Assembly: GCF_000144605.1 (NCBI RefSeq)
Contig: NC_014375.1
Coordinates: 2,170,001 to 2,234,000 of the forward strand
Length of the DNA: 64,000 nucleotides
Source: Brevundimonas subvibrioides ATCC 15264
GTDB taxonomy: Bacteria > Pseudomonadota > Alphaproteobacteria > Caulobacterales > Caulobacteraceae
Direction: 5' to 3'
Part shown: one piece after another, positions 1 to 7,969 of the stretch
Numbering within the stretch: the stretch's first letter is position 1
Layout of the letters: every line of letters starts with the position of its first letter
Notes under the pieces: model-generated
Databases searched by the model: none
Told to the model about the DNA's origin: nothing
Seen by the model: the letters and a program-made list of their open reading frames with translations, nothing else
Position numbers and translations under genes: made by a program

Positions 1-1
1 C

Positions 2-967
2 AAGGATCCGACCCGGATCGAGGCGTCGCGCCCCGCCATGACGGCCGAGACCATCACCCAGTATCTGGTCCGCATCCCCTCCAGCGACCCCAAGGCCAAG
101 CGCGCCGCCCTGCGCGAGCTGATGGCTCGGGCCGACGTCCGCAACGGCATCGTCTTCTGCAATCGCAAATCCGAAGTCGATGTGGTCGCCAAGTCCCTCA
201 AACAGCATGGCTTCGATGCCGCGCCGATCCATGGCGATCTGGATCAGTCCCTGCGGACGAAGACCCTGGCCGATTTCCGCTCGGGCGCGCTGAAGATCCT
301 GGTGGCGTCCGACGTCGCTGCGCGTGGACTGGACATTCCCGACGTCAGCCACGTCTTCAACTACGACGTCTCGCACCACGCCGACGACTACGTCCACCGC
401 ATCGGCCGCACCGGCCGCGCGGGCAAGCTGGGTCAGGCCTTCATGATCGTGACCCCGGCCGACGACAAGTCGCTGGATAAGGTGATGAAGCTGATCAAGA
501 TGAGCCCCGAGGAACTGGTGCTCGACCTCGACTGGTCGAACCTCGGCGGTGGATCTCCCCGTCGCAGCGACGCCAAATCCGATGCGCGTCCTGCGCGCGG
601 CAAGAGCCGGACCGAAACCGTGGCAAAGCCCGTCGAGGAGCCCGCTGATCCGGTCGTGCGCGCGCCCGTCGCCGACGCCCCGGTCGCGTCGGACGAGCCC
701 CCCGCACGCCGCACCCGAAGCCGCCGGTCCAGCAAGGCATCGACCCCTGCGGCCTCGGCCGAGCCCGTCGCGCCGGTGGCCGAAGCCCCGACGATCGTCG
801 AGCCGACGGCCGAACCGCGCCAGCCTGCGGCCGAGCCACGCCTGCGCCAGGCCGACCGCCGCCCCGGCGGCCGGGCCGGTCACGATCCTGCGCCCGTACG
901 CGAGGGCGCGGGCTTCGGCGGCGATGTTCCCGCCTTCCTCCGCCGGCCGGTCACACTCAAGGGTTGA
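2..967 (+). CDS. DEAD-box RNA helicase, C-terminal part (cut by window edge)
   Basis: The frame is open from base 2, so the ATG at 38 is internal and the gene starts outside the window. The visible part is the second RecA-like domain of an ATP-dependent RNA helicase. It has motif IV (GIVFCNRKSE), motif V (VASDVAARGLDIP) and motif VI (HRIGRTGRAG). A low-complexity Ala/Pro/Arg tail of about 150 residues follows and ends in a basic stretch, as in RhlE/DbpA-type helicases of alphaproteobacteria that remodel RNA in ribosome assembly or mRNA decay. Subfamily cannot be fixed without motifs Q-III. Confidence 0.9.
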   Translation, partial: KDPTRIEASRPAMTAETITQYLVRIPSSDPKAKRAALRELMARADVRNGIVFCNRKSEVDVVAKSLKQHGFDAAPIHGDLDQSLRTKTLADFRSGALKILVASDVAARGLDIPDVSHVFNYDVSHHADDYVHRIGRTGRAGKLGQAFMIVTPADDKSLDKVMKLIKMSPEELVLDLDWSNLGGGSPRRSDAKSDARPARGKSRTETVAKPVEEPADPVVRAPVADAPVASDEPPARRTRSRRSSKASTPAASAEPVAPVAEAPTIVEPTAEPRQPAAEPRLRQADRRPGGRAGHDPAPVREGAGFGGDVPAFLRRPVTLKG

Positions 968-1002
968 ATTTTCGCTGGCGCGCGTGTATTTTTGCGTAGC
1001 GT

Positions 1003-1017
1003 TTAACCCGGTGTTAC
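1003..1017 (+). promoter_or_regulatory. Possible CtrA box (TTAA-N7-TTAC)
   Basis: TTAA at 1003-1006 and TTAC at 1014-1017 are separated by 7 bases, one mismatch from the TTAA-N7-TTAA site of the Caulobacterales cell-cycle regulator CtrA. It lies 68 bp upstream of the GGDEF gene. It could be chance, but TTAA is rare in DNA of this GC content. Confidence 0.3.
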
Positions 1018-1084
1018 GGATCGGTGTCTAGGGTCATGCTGAGAGACGCGTCACCTCGATAGGACGCGGTGCGGGAAGCCCTGA

Positions 1085-2140
1085 ATGTCGACACAGGTCC
1101 AGACAACGCTGCGTAGCCCCGAAGCATTCGCTTTGGCCCGGCGCGCCGTGGATGAAATGGAACGTGCCGGCGTCTGGCCGACGCCCCTGAACTTCGAACT
1201 GTGGATTCACTGGCTCGGTGATCCCGACGGCGCTCTCGGCCAGGAAATGACCCGGTTGCTCGGCGACGGCACGGCCTTCACCGACGGCACGGCCGAGATG
1301 CTGGCGGCTGAATATCTGCCGCGCGGCCGACTGTCCGAGGAAATCCGCGATGCCGGCGCCGTCCTGAACCGCGAGTTGTCGACGGTTTCGGAGGCGATCG
1401 CCAAGGCCCAGAAATCCCAGGCCGCCTATGGCCAGACCCTGGCCGGCGCTTCCGCCCATCTGGAAAGCTCCGCCGAACCGTCGGCCCTGCTCGGCGTCGT
1501 CTCCACGCTCTCCAGGGCCACCACGCAGGTCCAGGCCGAGAATGCCACCCTGGAAAAACGGCTGGAAACCTCGACCAAGGAGGTCGCCCGACTTCGCGAG
1601 CACCTGGAACAGGTCCGCCGCGACGCCATGACGGACGCCCTGACCAACCTCGCCAACCGCAAGGCCTTCGACGAAGAGCTGCTGCGCGCCTGCGACGAGG
1701 CCGAGAAGAAGCGCCAGCCGATGAGCCTCGCGGTGCTCGACATCGACCATTTCAAGCGCTTCAACGACACCTGGGGCCACCAGACCGGCGATCAGGTCCT
1801 GCGGTATGTCGCCAGCGTCATCGGCCGCATCTCCAAGGCCCCGCGCGTCGCGGCCCGCTACGGTGGCGAAGAGTTCGCCATCATCTTCCCCTCCGAAAGC
1901 GCTGCGCTGGTGGAAGCCGCCCTGAACCAGATTCGGGAAGAGATCGGCAGCCGCGCCCTGCGCCGGCGGTCCACCAACGACGAGCTCGGGGCCGTCACCA
2001 TCTCCGGCGGTCTGGCCCAGCGCCGCCCCGGCGAGACCGGATCCTCATTGCTCGACCGCGCCGACGAGGCGCTCTATGCGTCCAAACGGGCCGGCCGGAA
2101 CAAGATCACCAACGGTGAGCGCCTGGAAGAAGCCGCCTGA
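1085..2140 (+). CDS. GGDEF-domain protein, probable diguanylate cyclase
   Basis: A 351-residue soluble protein expected to make cyclic di-GMP from two GTP. The N-terminal ~170 residues are helical and end in a coiled coil (about 140-180). The C-terminal half is a GGDEF domain with the active-site signature GGEEF at residues 260-264 and the upstream metal-binding segment VLDIDHFKRFND. The inhibitory I-site (RxxD five residues before GGEEF) is absent: the residues there read KAPR, so product feedback through that site is unlikely. No membrane segment or signal peptide is seen. The ATG at 1085 lacks a strong Shine-Dalgarno; a CtrA-like box lies upstream. Confidence 0.9.
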   Translation: MSTQVQTTLRSPEAFALARRAVDEMERAGVWPTPLNFELWIHWLGDPDGALGQEMTRLLGDGTAFTDGTAEMLAAEYLPRGRLSEEIRDAGAVLNRELSTVSEAIAKAQKSQAAYGQTLAGASAHLESSAEPSALLGVVSTLSRATTQVQAENATLEKRLETSTKEVARLREHLEQVRRDAMTDALTNLANRKAFDEELLRACDEAEKKRQPMSLAVLDIDHFKRFNDTWGHQTGDQVLRYVASVIGRISKAPRVAARYGGEEFAIIFPSESAALVEAALNQIREEIGSRALRRRSTNDELGAVTISGGLAQRRPGETGSSLLDRADEALYASKRAGRNKITNGERLEEAA

Positions 2141-2166
2141 CCGATCGCATCTGTCAGGCTGACGCC

Positions 2167-2949
2167 ATGCGCAGTTTCGCCTTCAACCTCGCCTACTGGA
2201 TCCTGTCGATCGGTTACGGTCTGACGGCCGCCTTCGCCGCCCTGATCCCCGGCCGGGACGCCACCGCCTTCGTCATTCGCCGCTATGTCCACCGGATGGT
2301 GCAGGCGATGCGGCTTCTGGCGGGCATCCGGATCGAGGTGCGTGGCCGGGACCGCCTGCCGACGGGGGCCTTCATCATCGCCTCCAAGCACCAGAGCTGG
2401 GGCGACGGCTTCGCCACCTACGACCAGTTCGACGACCTGGCCTTCGTCACCGGCGATCACCTCGAGAAATTTCCGCTGCTGGGCACGGTGCTGAAGAAGC
2501 TCGGGGCCATCGTCGTGAACAACTGCGGCGGCCGCGAAGCGCGCGATTCCCTGAAGCAGAGCGGCGCGACCGCCCATGCCGAGGGCCGCAAGATCCTGAT
2601 CTATCCCGAGGGCAACCTGGCCAAAACGGGCGAGAAGTTCCGCTATCGGTCGGGGGTCTGGCACATGTATCGCGACTTCGACATGCCCGTCGTCCCCCTG
2701 GCGTCGAACCTCGGTCTGTTCTGGCCGCAGGAGGCCTATGCCAAGCATCCCGGAACGGCGACGCTGGAGTTCCTCGACCCGATCCCGACGGGTCTGGGCA
2801 AGGAGGCGTTCCTCGAACGCCTGGAGGCCATCGTCGAGGCCCGCACCGCAGAGCTGATCGCCGAGGCCCGCGGCGGGCCGGTGATCCCGAACGTGCGGGT
2901 ACTGGCTCCCGACGAGATGGCGAAACAGGCCAGGGCCGCCCGCGCCTAG
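2167..2949 (+). CDS. plsC: 1-acyl-sn-glycerol-3-phosphate acyltransferase family protein
   Basis: 260 residues, the usual size for PlsC-type acyltransferases, which acylate lysophosphatidate at the inner membrane in phospholipid synthesis. A hydrophobic N-terminal segment (about 5-28) would anchor it. The catalytic HX4D motif is H75-D80 in SKHQSWGDGF, and the second acyltransferase block is IYPEGN at about 145-150. The gene follows the GGDEF gene by 26 bp and may be cotranscribed. It overlaps the convergent TfoX-like gene by 4 bp. Acting on another lysolipid is possible. Confidence 0.88.
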   Translation: MRSFAFNLAYWILSIGYGLTAAFAALIPGRDATAFVIRRYVHRMVQAMRLLAGIRIEVRGRDRLPTGAFIIASKHQSWGDGFATYDQFDDLAFVTGDHLEKFPLLGTVLKKLGAIVVNNCGGREARDSLKQSGATAHAEGRKILIYPEGNLAKTGEKFRYRSGVWHMYRDFDMPVVPLASNLGLFWPQEAYAKHPGTATLEFLDPIPTGLGKEAFLERLEAIVEARTAELIAEARGGPVIPNVRVLAPDEMAKQARAARA

Positions 2950-3308
2950 GCTTTCACCTTCCGCGGTCGTTTGGCGGCCGCCTTCCGCAGGGCGACCTCG
3001 ATCGACTGGCGGGCCCAGGCCACGGACTCGTCGGGATCGTCCATCGCCGGTTCCGGCATCGACCAGTAGGCCATGCTCATCGTCTGCCCGTCCTTGGTCG
3101 GAAAGGTGAACTGTCGCGCTCCGGCCTCGACCAGCAGGGGCGCATTGGTTTCATCGGCCTTCAGCCAGACGACGCCATCGTCCAGCAGGGCGAAGATCAG
3201 GCCGTTGGCATAGACCGCCGCCCCGCCGAACATCCGCTTGATCTCGACAGGCCCCAGCCCGGCGAACTGCTCTCGCACCCAGTCGCCGAACTCGGGGTCA
3301 TAGGCCAT
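2946..3308 (-). CDS. TfoX N-terminal domain protein
   Basis: 120 residues matching the small TfoX N-terminal family: WVREQFAGLGPVEIKRMFGGAAVYANGLIFALL is the family pattern, and a basic tail (AAAKRPRKVKA) ends the protein. Only the N-terminal domain of the Sxy/TfoX competence regulator is present; stand-alone versions have no established function. It is the last gene of the leftward suf-met run, 3 bp after metQ, so probably transcribed with it. Confidence 0.8.
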   Translation of the reverse strand: MAYDPEFGDWVREQFAGLGPVEIKRMFGGAAVYANGLIFALLDDGVVWLKADETNAPLLVEAGARQFTFPTKDGQTMSMAYWSMPEPAMDDPDESVAWARQSIEVALRKAAAKRPRKVKA

Positions 3309-3311
3309 CGA

Positions 3312-4115
3312 TCAAGCCGCCGGGACGACCGCGCCGTCGTACTTCTGCGCGATGAAGTCCTTCACCGCCTGGCTCCGCAGGGCCCGCGCCAGGGCCTGGA
3401 TGCGGGGGTCGTTCTGGTTGTCGGGCCGGGCCACCAGATAGTTGACATAGGGGCTGTCGCCGCCCTCCAGCGCGAGCGCATCGGTCCGGGGCTTCAGGCC
3501 CGCGTCCAGCGCATAGTTGGTGTTGATCACGGCCAGATCGACCTGGTCCAGCACGCGCGGCAGGGTCGCGGCCTCGATTTCGCGGAAGGTCAGGTTCTTC
3601 GGATTGGTCGCGATGTCGCGCACGGTCTGGAGGGGATTGGCGGGATCGCGCAGGGTGATCAGACCGGCCGACTGCAGCAGCAGCAGCGATCGTCCCGTGT
3701 TCGACGCGTCGTTGGGCAGGGCCACGTCCGCCCCATTGGGCAGATCGGCAAGGGCCCGGTGCCGCCGCGAATACGCCCCCAGCGGCTCGACGTGGACGCC
3801 GGCCACGGTGATCAGGGTCGCGCCGCGCGCGGCGTTGAACTCGTCCAGATAGGGCTTGGTCTGGAAATAGTTGGCGTCGATCCGCTTCTCGGCCAGCTGG
3901 GTGTTGGGCTGAACGTAGTCGTTGAACACCTTGATCTCGATCGGGAAACCCTCGGCCGCGAGCGTGGGCTTGAGGAACTCCAGGATCTCCGCATGCGGGA
4001 CGGCCGTCGCGCCCACGATCAGGGGCGCTGAGCCGTCGGCGGCCTTCTCGGCCCCCTGACCGCAGGCGGCGAGGGCCAGCGCGGCGGCGGCCAGGATCAG
4101 GGTGCGTCGGAACAT
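3312..4115 (-). CDS. metQ: Methionine ABC transporter substrate-binding lipoprotein MetQ
   Basis: 267 residues with a lipoprotein signal (MFRRTLILAAAALALAAC; lipobox LAAC, Cys18) and the NlpA/MetQ fold. Family motifs include GATAVPHAEIL near the start, the YVQPNTQLAEKRIDANYFQT block, and a C-terminal NPKNLTFREIEAATLPR segment. It should bind methionine in the periplasm and deliver it to MetI-MetN. The gene lies 25 bp after metI. Confidence 0.93.
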   Translation of the reverse strand: MFRRTLILAAAALALAACGQGAEKAADGSAPLIVGATAVPHAEILEFLKPTLAAEGFPIEIKVFNDYVQPNTQLAEKRIDANYFQTKPYLDEFNAARGATLITVAGVHVEPLGAYSRRHRALADLPNGADVALPNDASNTGRSLLLLQSAGLITLRDPANPLQTVRDIATNPKNLTFREIEAATLPRVLDQVDLAVINTNYALDAGLKPRTDALALEGGDSPYVNYLVARPDNQNDPRIQALARALRSQAVKDFIAQKYDGAVVPAA

Positions 4116-4140
4116 GGAGAACTCTCGGGTCAGTCGAAGG

Positions 4141-4803
4141 TCAGCGGTGCGAGACCCTAGCGACCAGACGGTCGCCGATCATCTGCAGAATTTGTACGAG
4201 CAGCAGCAGCAGAACTACGGTCACCACCATCACATCGGTCTGGAACCGCTGATAGCCGAACCGGATCGCCAGGTCGCCCAGCCCCCCGGCCCCGACCACG
4301 CCCGCCATGGCGGTATAGCTGACCAGGGCGATCGCCGTGACCGTGCCGCCGGCGATGATGCCGGGCATGGCCTCGGGCAGCAGGGCGCGCGTCACGATCT
4401 GCCAGGTCGACCCGCCCATGGCCTGGGTCGCCTCGACCACCCCCTTGTCCACCTCGCGCAGCGCGGTCTCGACCAGACGCGCGTAGAAGGGCGCGGCCCC
4501 GACTACCAGCGGCGGGATGGCCCCCGCCACGCCCAGAGAGGTCCCGACCAGGATCACCGTCACCGGCAGCATGACGATCAGCAGGATGATGAAGGGCACC
4601 GAGCGCAGGATATTGACCACCAGCGACAGCACCCCGTTCAGCACGGGATTGGCCGCCAGCCGCCCCTTGCCGGACAGATACAGCAGCACCCCCAGCGGGA
4701 TGCCGAACACGACCGTCAGGGCCATGGCGCCGAACAGCATCAGCAGGGTGTCGCGCGTCGCGCGCAGGATTTCAGGCCAGTCGACCTCGGCGAAGAACTC
4801 CAT
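4141..4803 (-). CDS. metI: Methionine ABC transporter permease MetI
   Basis: 220 residues with about five membrane segments. The EAA loop that docks the ATPase appears in the VEATQAMGGSTWQIVTRALLPEA region. This is the inner-membrane channel of the MetNIQ importer. The ATG at 4803 overlaps the metN stop (TGATG), which implies translational coupling; a GTG one codon upstream is the alternative start. Confidence 0.94.
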   Translation of the reverse strand: MEFFAEVDWPEILRATRDTLLMLFGAMALTVVFGIPLGVLLYLSGKGRLAANPVLNGVLSLVVNILRSVPFIILLIVMLPVTVILVGTSLGVAGAIPPLVVGAAPFYARLVETALREVDKGVVEATQAMGGSTWQIVTRALLPEAMPGIIAGGTVTAIALVSYTAMAGVVGAGGLGDLAIRFGYQRFQTDVMVVTVVLLLLLVQILQMIGDRLVARVSHR

Positions 4804-5798
4804 CACAGCGCCTCCACGACCACGCCACGCGCGGCCAGCTGGGCCACGGCGGCATCGGCGTCGCCGCCGGTGAAGGCCACGACCATCTGGCCATAGGGTT
4901 CGCCGCGGATGCGGCTGATGCGGCCCGACAGGATCGAATAGTCCACCCCGGCCGACCGGGCGACGCGGCTCAGCTCCGGCTCATAGGTCGACCCACCCCG
5001 GAACGTCAGCTTGGCCAGCCGCCCGCCCGCCGGCACGACCGAGGCGTCGAACGTCTCGCCGCCCTCGCCTTCGGCCAGCATGGCGCGGGTCACCGGCGAT
5101 CTGGGATGCAGGAAGACATCGGCCGTGGCCCCCTCCTCCACCAGACGCCCGTCCTTCAGCACCGCCACCCGGTCGCAGACACGCCGAACCACCTCCATCT
5201 GGTGGGTGATCAGCACGATGGTCAGGCCCAGGTCACGGTTCAGCCCGTCCAGCAGGCCGAGGATCTCGTCCGTCGTCTCCGGATCCAGCGCGCTGGTCGC
5301 CTCGTCGCACAGCAGGACCTCGGGGCTGCAGGCCAAAGCGCGGGCGATGCCGACCCTCTGCTTCTGCCCGCCCGACAGCTGGGCCGGATGTTTGCGCGCG
5401 TGTTCGGCCAGGCCCAGCTGATCCAGCAACTCCGCGGTCCGCCGCGCCACCTCGGCCGCCGGCCGACCCTCCAGCCGCAAGGGGAAGGCCACGTTCTCGG
5501 CGATGGTCTTGGCGTTCAGCAGGTTGAAGTGCTGGAAGATCATGCCGATCCTGCGCCGCGCGGCGCGCAGCTCGGCAGGCTTCAGCGCCGTGATCTCCTG
5601 ATCGCCGACGAAGACCTTGCCCGCGTTGGGCGTCTCCAGCCGGTTGATCGTGCGGATCAGGGTGGACTTGCCCGCGCCGGACCGCCCGACCACGCCGAAG
5701 ACCTGCCCGCGCGCGACCGCCAGATCGACGGCGTCGAGCGCCACACGTTCGCCCGCAGCGCTTCGATAGCGCTTGGTGACCCCTTCCAGCCGGATCAT
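4803..5798 (-). CDS. metN: Methionine ABC transporter ATP-binding protein MetN
   Basis: 331 residues. Walker A GRSGAGKST at 38-46, ABC signature LSGGQKQR at 140-147, Walker B ending LLCDE near 161-165, H-loop THQ near 197, then a C-terminal NIL regulatory domain (about 255-331) that senses methionine in this family. It powers methionine uptake. The start codon is only 1 bp after the sufA stop, so there is no room for its own promoter or a SAM riboswitch; expression must come from the suf operon or from a promoter inside sufA. Confidence 0.95.
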   Translation of the reverse strand: MIRLEGVTKRYRSAAGERVALDAVDLAVARGQVFGVVGRSGAGKSTLIRTINRLETPNAGKVFVGDQEITALKPAELRAARRRIGMIFQHFNLLNAKTIAENVAFPLRLEGRPAAEVARRTAELLDQLGLAEHARKHPAQLSGGQKQRVGIARALACSPEVLLCDEATSALDPETTDEILGLLDGLNRDLGLTIVLITHQMEVVRRVCDRVAVLKDGRLVEEGATADVFLHPRSPVTRAMLAEGEGGETFDASVVPAGGRLAKLTFRGGSTYEPELSRVARSAGVDYSILSGRISRIRGEPYGQMVVAFTGGDADAAVAQLAARGVVVEAL

Positions 5799-5799
5799 G

Positions 5800-6198
5800 T
5801 CAGTCGGCCTCGAGGGCTTTCGCGGGGATGATGGTGACGCTCTCGCCGCAACCGCAGGCGTCGGTCTGGTTCGGATTGCGGAACACGAACTTGGACGACA
5901 GTTTCGACGTCTCGTAGTCCACTTCCGACCCGATCAGGAACAGGATCGCCTTGGGGTCGATCAGGATGGTGACGCCCTTGTCCTCGACCACCTCGTCCAT
6001 GGGGCCGATCTCCTCGGCATAGGCGAAGGTGTATTCCTGACCCGCGCAGCCGCCATTCTTCACCCCGACACGCAGGGCGACATAGGCCTTCTCGGCATTG
6101 GCCATGATCTCGCGCACGCGTTCGGCGGCGGCCTCGGTCAGGGTCACGACCTTGGGGCGCGGCCGGCGGGGACGGGCTGTGGTCTGAAGCTCGCTCAT
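5800..6198 (-). CDS. sufA: A-type Fe-S cluster carrier (HesB/IscA/SufA family)
   Basis: 132 residues. The three family cysteines are visible: C51 (NGGCAGQ), C115 and C117 (ACGCGES). These carry a transient 2Fe-2S or 4Fe-4S cluster for transfer from the SufBCD scaffold to apoproteins. The start is placed at 6198 (MSELQTTARP), where the ATG overlaps the sufT stop by one base; a longer version from 6252 would only add residues read out of sufT. A basic ~15-residue N-terminal lead precedes the core. Confidence 0.93.
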   Translation of the reverse strand: MSELQTTARPRRPRPKVVTLTEAAAERVREIMANAEKAYVALRVGVKNGGCAGQEYTFAYAEEIGPMDEVVEDKGVTILIDPKAILFLIGSEVDYETSKLSSKFVFRNPNQTDACGCGESVTIIPAKALEAD

Positions 6199-6596
6199 CA
6201 GAACATGTTCAAGGCCAGCTTGGCCTCGTCGCTCATCTTGGACGGATCCCACGGCGGCTCGAACACCAGGTTGGCGCGGGCGGACTTGATGCCCTCGACC
6301 TTCATCACCGCGTCCTCGATCCAGCCGGGCATCTCGCCCGCCACCGGACAGCCGGGAGCCGTCAGCGTCATGTCGATCAGCACGTCCCTGTCGTCCGACA
6401 GATCGACCTTGTAGATCAGGCCCAGCTCATAGACGTCCACCGGGATCTCCGGATCGAACACGGTCTTCAGCGCCGCGATCAGGTCCTCGGTCAGCCGGTC
6501 CAGCTCCGCCTGCGGCAGGGCGGCCGTCTGCGGCTCCGCCCAGGCGTCCGCGAACGTCTCGCTCTTGCTGATCGTCTGGTCGTTCATCTCGCTCAT
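6198..6596 (-). CDS. sufT: SufT, DUF59/MIP18-family Fe-S assembly protein
   Basis: 132 residues. DUF59 core with FDPEIPVDVYELGLIY at about 47-62 and the hyper-reactive cysteine motif TAPGCPVAGEMP (C83). DUF59 proteins in suf operons help mature Fe-S proteins, related to eukaryotic CIA factor MIP18. The start ATG overlaps the sufS stop (ATGA). Confidence 0.92.
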   Translation of the reverse strand: MSEMNDQTISKSETFADAWAEPQTAALPQAELDRLTEDLIAALKTVFDPEIPVDVYELGLIYKVDLSDDRDVLIDMTLTAPGCPVAGEMPGWIEDAVMKVEGIKSARANLVFEPPWDPSKMSDEAKLALNMF

Positions 6597-7969
6597 ACAA
6601 AGAACTCCCGCGCCTTGATCAGCGCGTCCACGAAGGCATCCGCATCTTCCACGGTGTTATATAGGGCGAAGCTGGCCCGCGCGCTCGATGTGATGCCAAA
6701 TCGCTTCGACAAAGGCTCGGCGCAATGCAGTCCGGCCCGCACGGCCACGCCATAGCGGTCCAGAATCTGCGCCACGTCGTGGGCGTGGGCCCCTTCGACC
6801 GTGAAGGTCAGGATGGCCCCCTTGCCCGGGGCCTCGCCGATGATCCGCAGCCAGTTCAGTCCCGACAGGCGGGCCACGACATGGTCGTACAGCGCCCGCT
6901 CATGCGCCGCGACGGCCTGGCGGTCGAAGGCCATGAACCATTCCAGCGCCGCGCCCAGACCGATGGCCTCGAGGATGGGCGGCGTGCCCGCCTCGAACCG
7001 GTGCGGGATGCCGGCATAGGTCACCGCATCCTCGGTGACGGTGGCGATCATCTCGCCCCCGCCCTGATACGGCGGCAGGGCCTCCAGCGCCGCGCGCTTG
7101 CCGTACATCCCTCCGATGCCGGTCGGGCCATACAGCTTGTGGCCGGTGAAGACGTAGAAGTCGCAGTCCAGCGCCTGGACATCCGGGCTGCAGTGCACCG
7201 CCCCCTGACAGCCGTCGACCAGCACCAGCGCCCCGGCCGCATGGGCCAGATCGGCGACGGCGCGCACGTCGTTCACCGTGCCCAGCACGTTGGACATATG
7301 GGTCACGGCGACCAGCTTCGTCCTCGGCCCGATCAGCGCGGCCAGACCGGCCATGTCCAGCGATCCGTCGTCCAGCACCGGGGCCCATTTCAGCACGATG
7401 CCCAGCCGGTCGCGCAGCATCGACCAGGGCACGATGTTGGCGTGGTGCTCCATCTGGGTCGTGACGATCTCGTCGCCGGGCTTCAGGCTCTGCGCCAGCC
7501 CGGCCGCGACGAGGTTGAAGGCCTCGGTCCCGCCCTTGGTCCAGACGATCTGGTCGGGGCTCTCGGCGTTCAGGAACCGGGCGACAGTTTCCCGCGCCTG
7601 TTCGAAGGCCTCGGTCGTCTCGTTGGCCAGGGTGTGCAGGCCCCGGTGGACGTTGGAATAGGACCCCTCCATCGCCGCCGTCAGGGCGTCGATCACCGCC
7701 CGCGGCTTCTGCGCCGAGGCGGCCGAGTCCAGATAGACCAGCGGCTTGCCGTTCACCGTTCGCGACAGGATCGGGAACTGGGCGCGCGCGGCATGCACAT
7801 CAAATCCTCCCCCGCCCTTCGCGGGGGAGGGGGACCACGAAGTGGTGGAGGGGGCGGACGCAAGCACCGTGTCTGGGGTCGCCCCCTCCACCCCGCTTCG
7901 CGCGGTCCCCCTCCCCCGCGTCGCTTCGCTTTGCGGGTGAGGATTGTTCAGAGTCGCGCCGTCAGCCAT
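6593..7969 (-). CDS. sufS: SufS-type cysteine desulfurase with repeat-encoded N-terminal insert
   Basis: PLP enzyme that takes sulfur from cysteine as a persulfide for the SufBCD scaffold. Read from the ATG at 7969 it has 458 residues, against about 406 for the family. PLP lysine K278 (FTGHKLYG), persulfide cysteine C416 (RAGLHCAEPL) and HHANIVPW are intact. The first 8 residues overlap sufD by 22 bp, as in a normal coupled start. Residues 9-56 (Pro/Ser/Gly/Arg-rich) are encoded by a palindromic repeat at 7803-7945; typical SufS sequence begins right after it (FDVHAARAQFP). The in-frame GTG at 7798 would give a normal-length protein and cannot be excluded as the start. Confidence 0.93.
   Translation of the reverse strand: MADGATLNNPHPQSEATRGRGTARSGVEGATPDTVLASAPSTTSWSPSPAKGGGGFDVHAARAQFPILSRTVNGKPLVYLDSAASAQKPRAVIDALTAAMEGSYSNVHRGLHTLANETTEAFEQARETVARFLNAESPDQIVWTKGGTEAFNLVAAGLAQSLKPGDEIVTTQMEHHANIVPWSMLRDRLGIVLKWAPVLDDGSLDMAGLAALIGPRTKLVAVTHMSNVLGTVNDVRAVADLAHAAGALVLVDGCQGAVHCSPDVQALDCDFYVFTGHKLYGPTGIGGMYGKRAALEALPPYQGGGEMIATVTEDAVTYAGIPHRFEAGTPPILEAIGLGAALEWFMAFDRQAVAAHERALYDHVVARLSGLNWLRIIGEAPGKGAILTFTVEGAHAHDVAQILDRYGVAVRAGLHCAEPLSKRFGITSSARASFALYNTVEDADAFVDALIKAREFFV
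7803..7945. repeat. Palindromic repeat element, inserted in the sufS reading frame
   Basis: About 143 bp with mirror-image ends (AATCCTC at 7803-7809, GAGGATT at 7939-7945). Each half holds a C-run/G-run hairpin (CCTCCCCCGC...GCGGGGGAGG) then a short palindrome around CGAAG or GCTTCGC, then GGAGGGGGCG or its complement. The halves are inverted around a ~23-bp unique spacer. The same plan recurs at 19366-19516. It resembles non-autonomous palindromic elements of alphaproteobacteria. It is uninterrupted coding sequence in the sufS frame. Confidence 0.8.

Noticed and set aside
5799..5800. SAM riboswitch or own promoter directly upstream of metN
   Set aside because: metN starts 1 bp after the sufA stop; no room in the gap.
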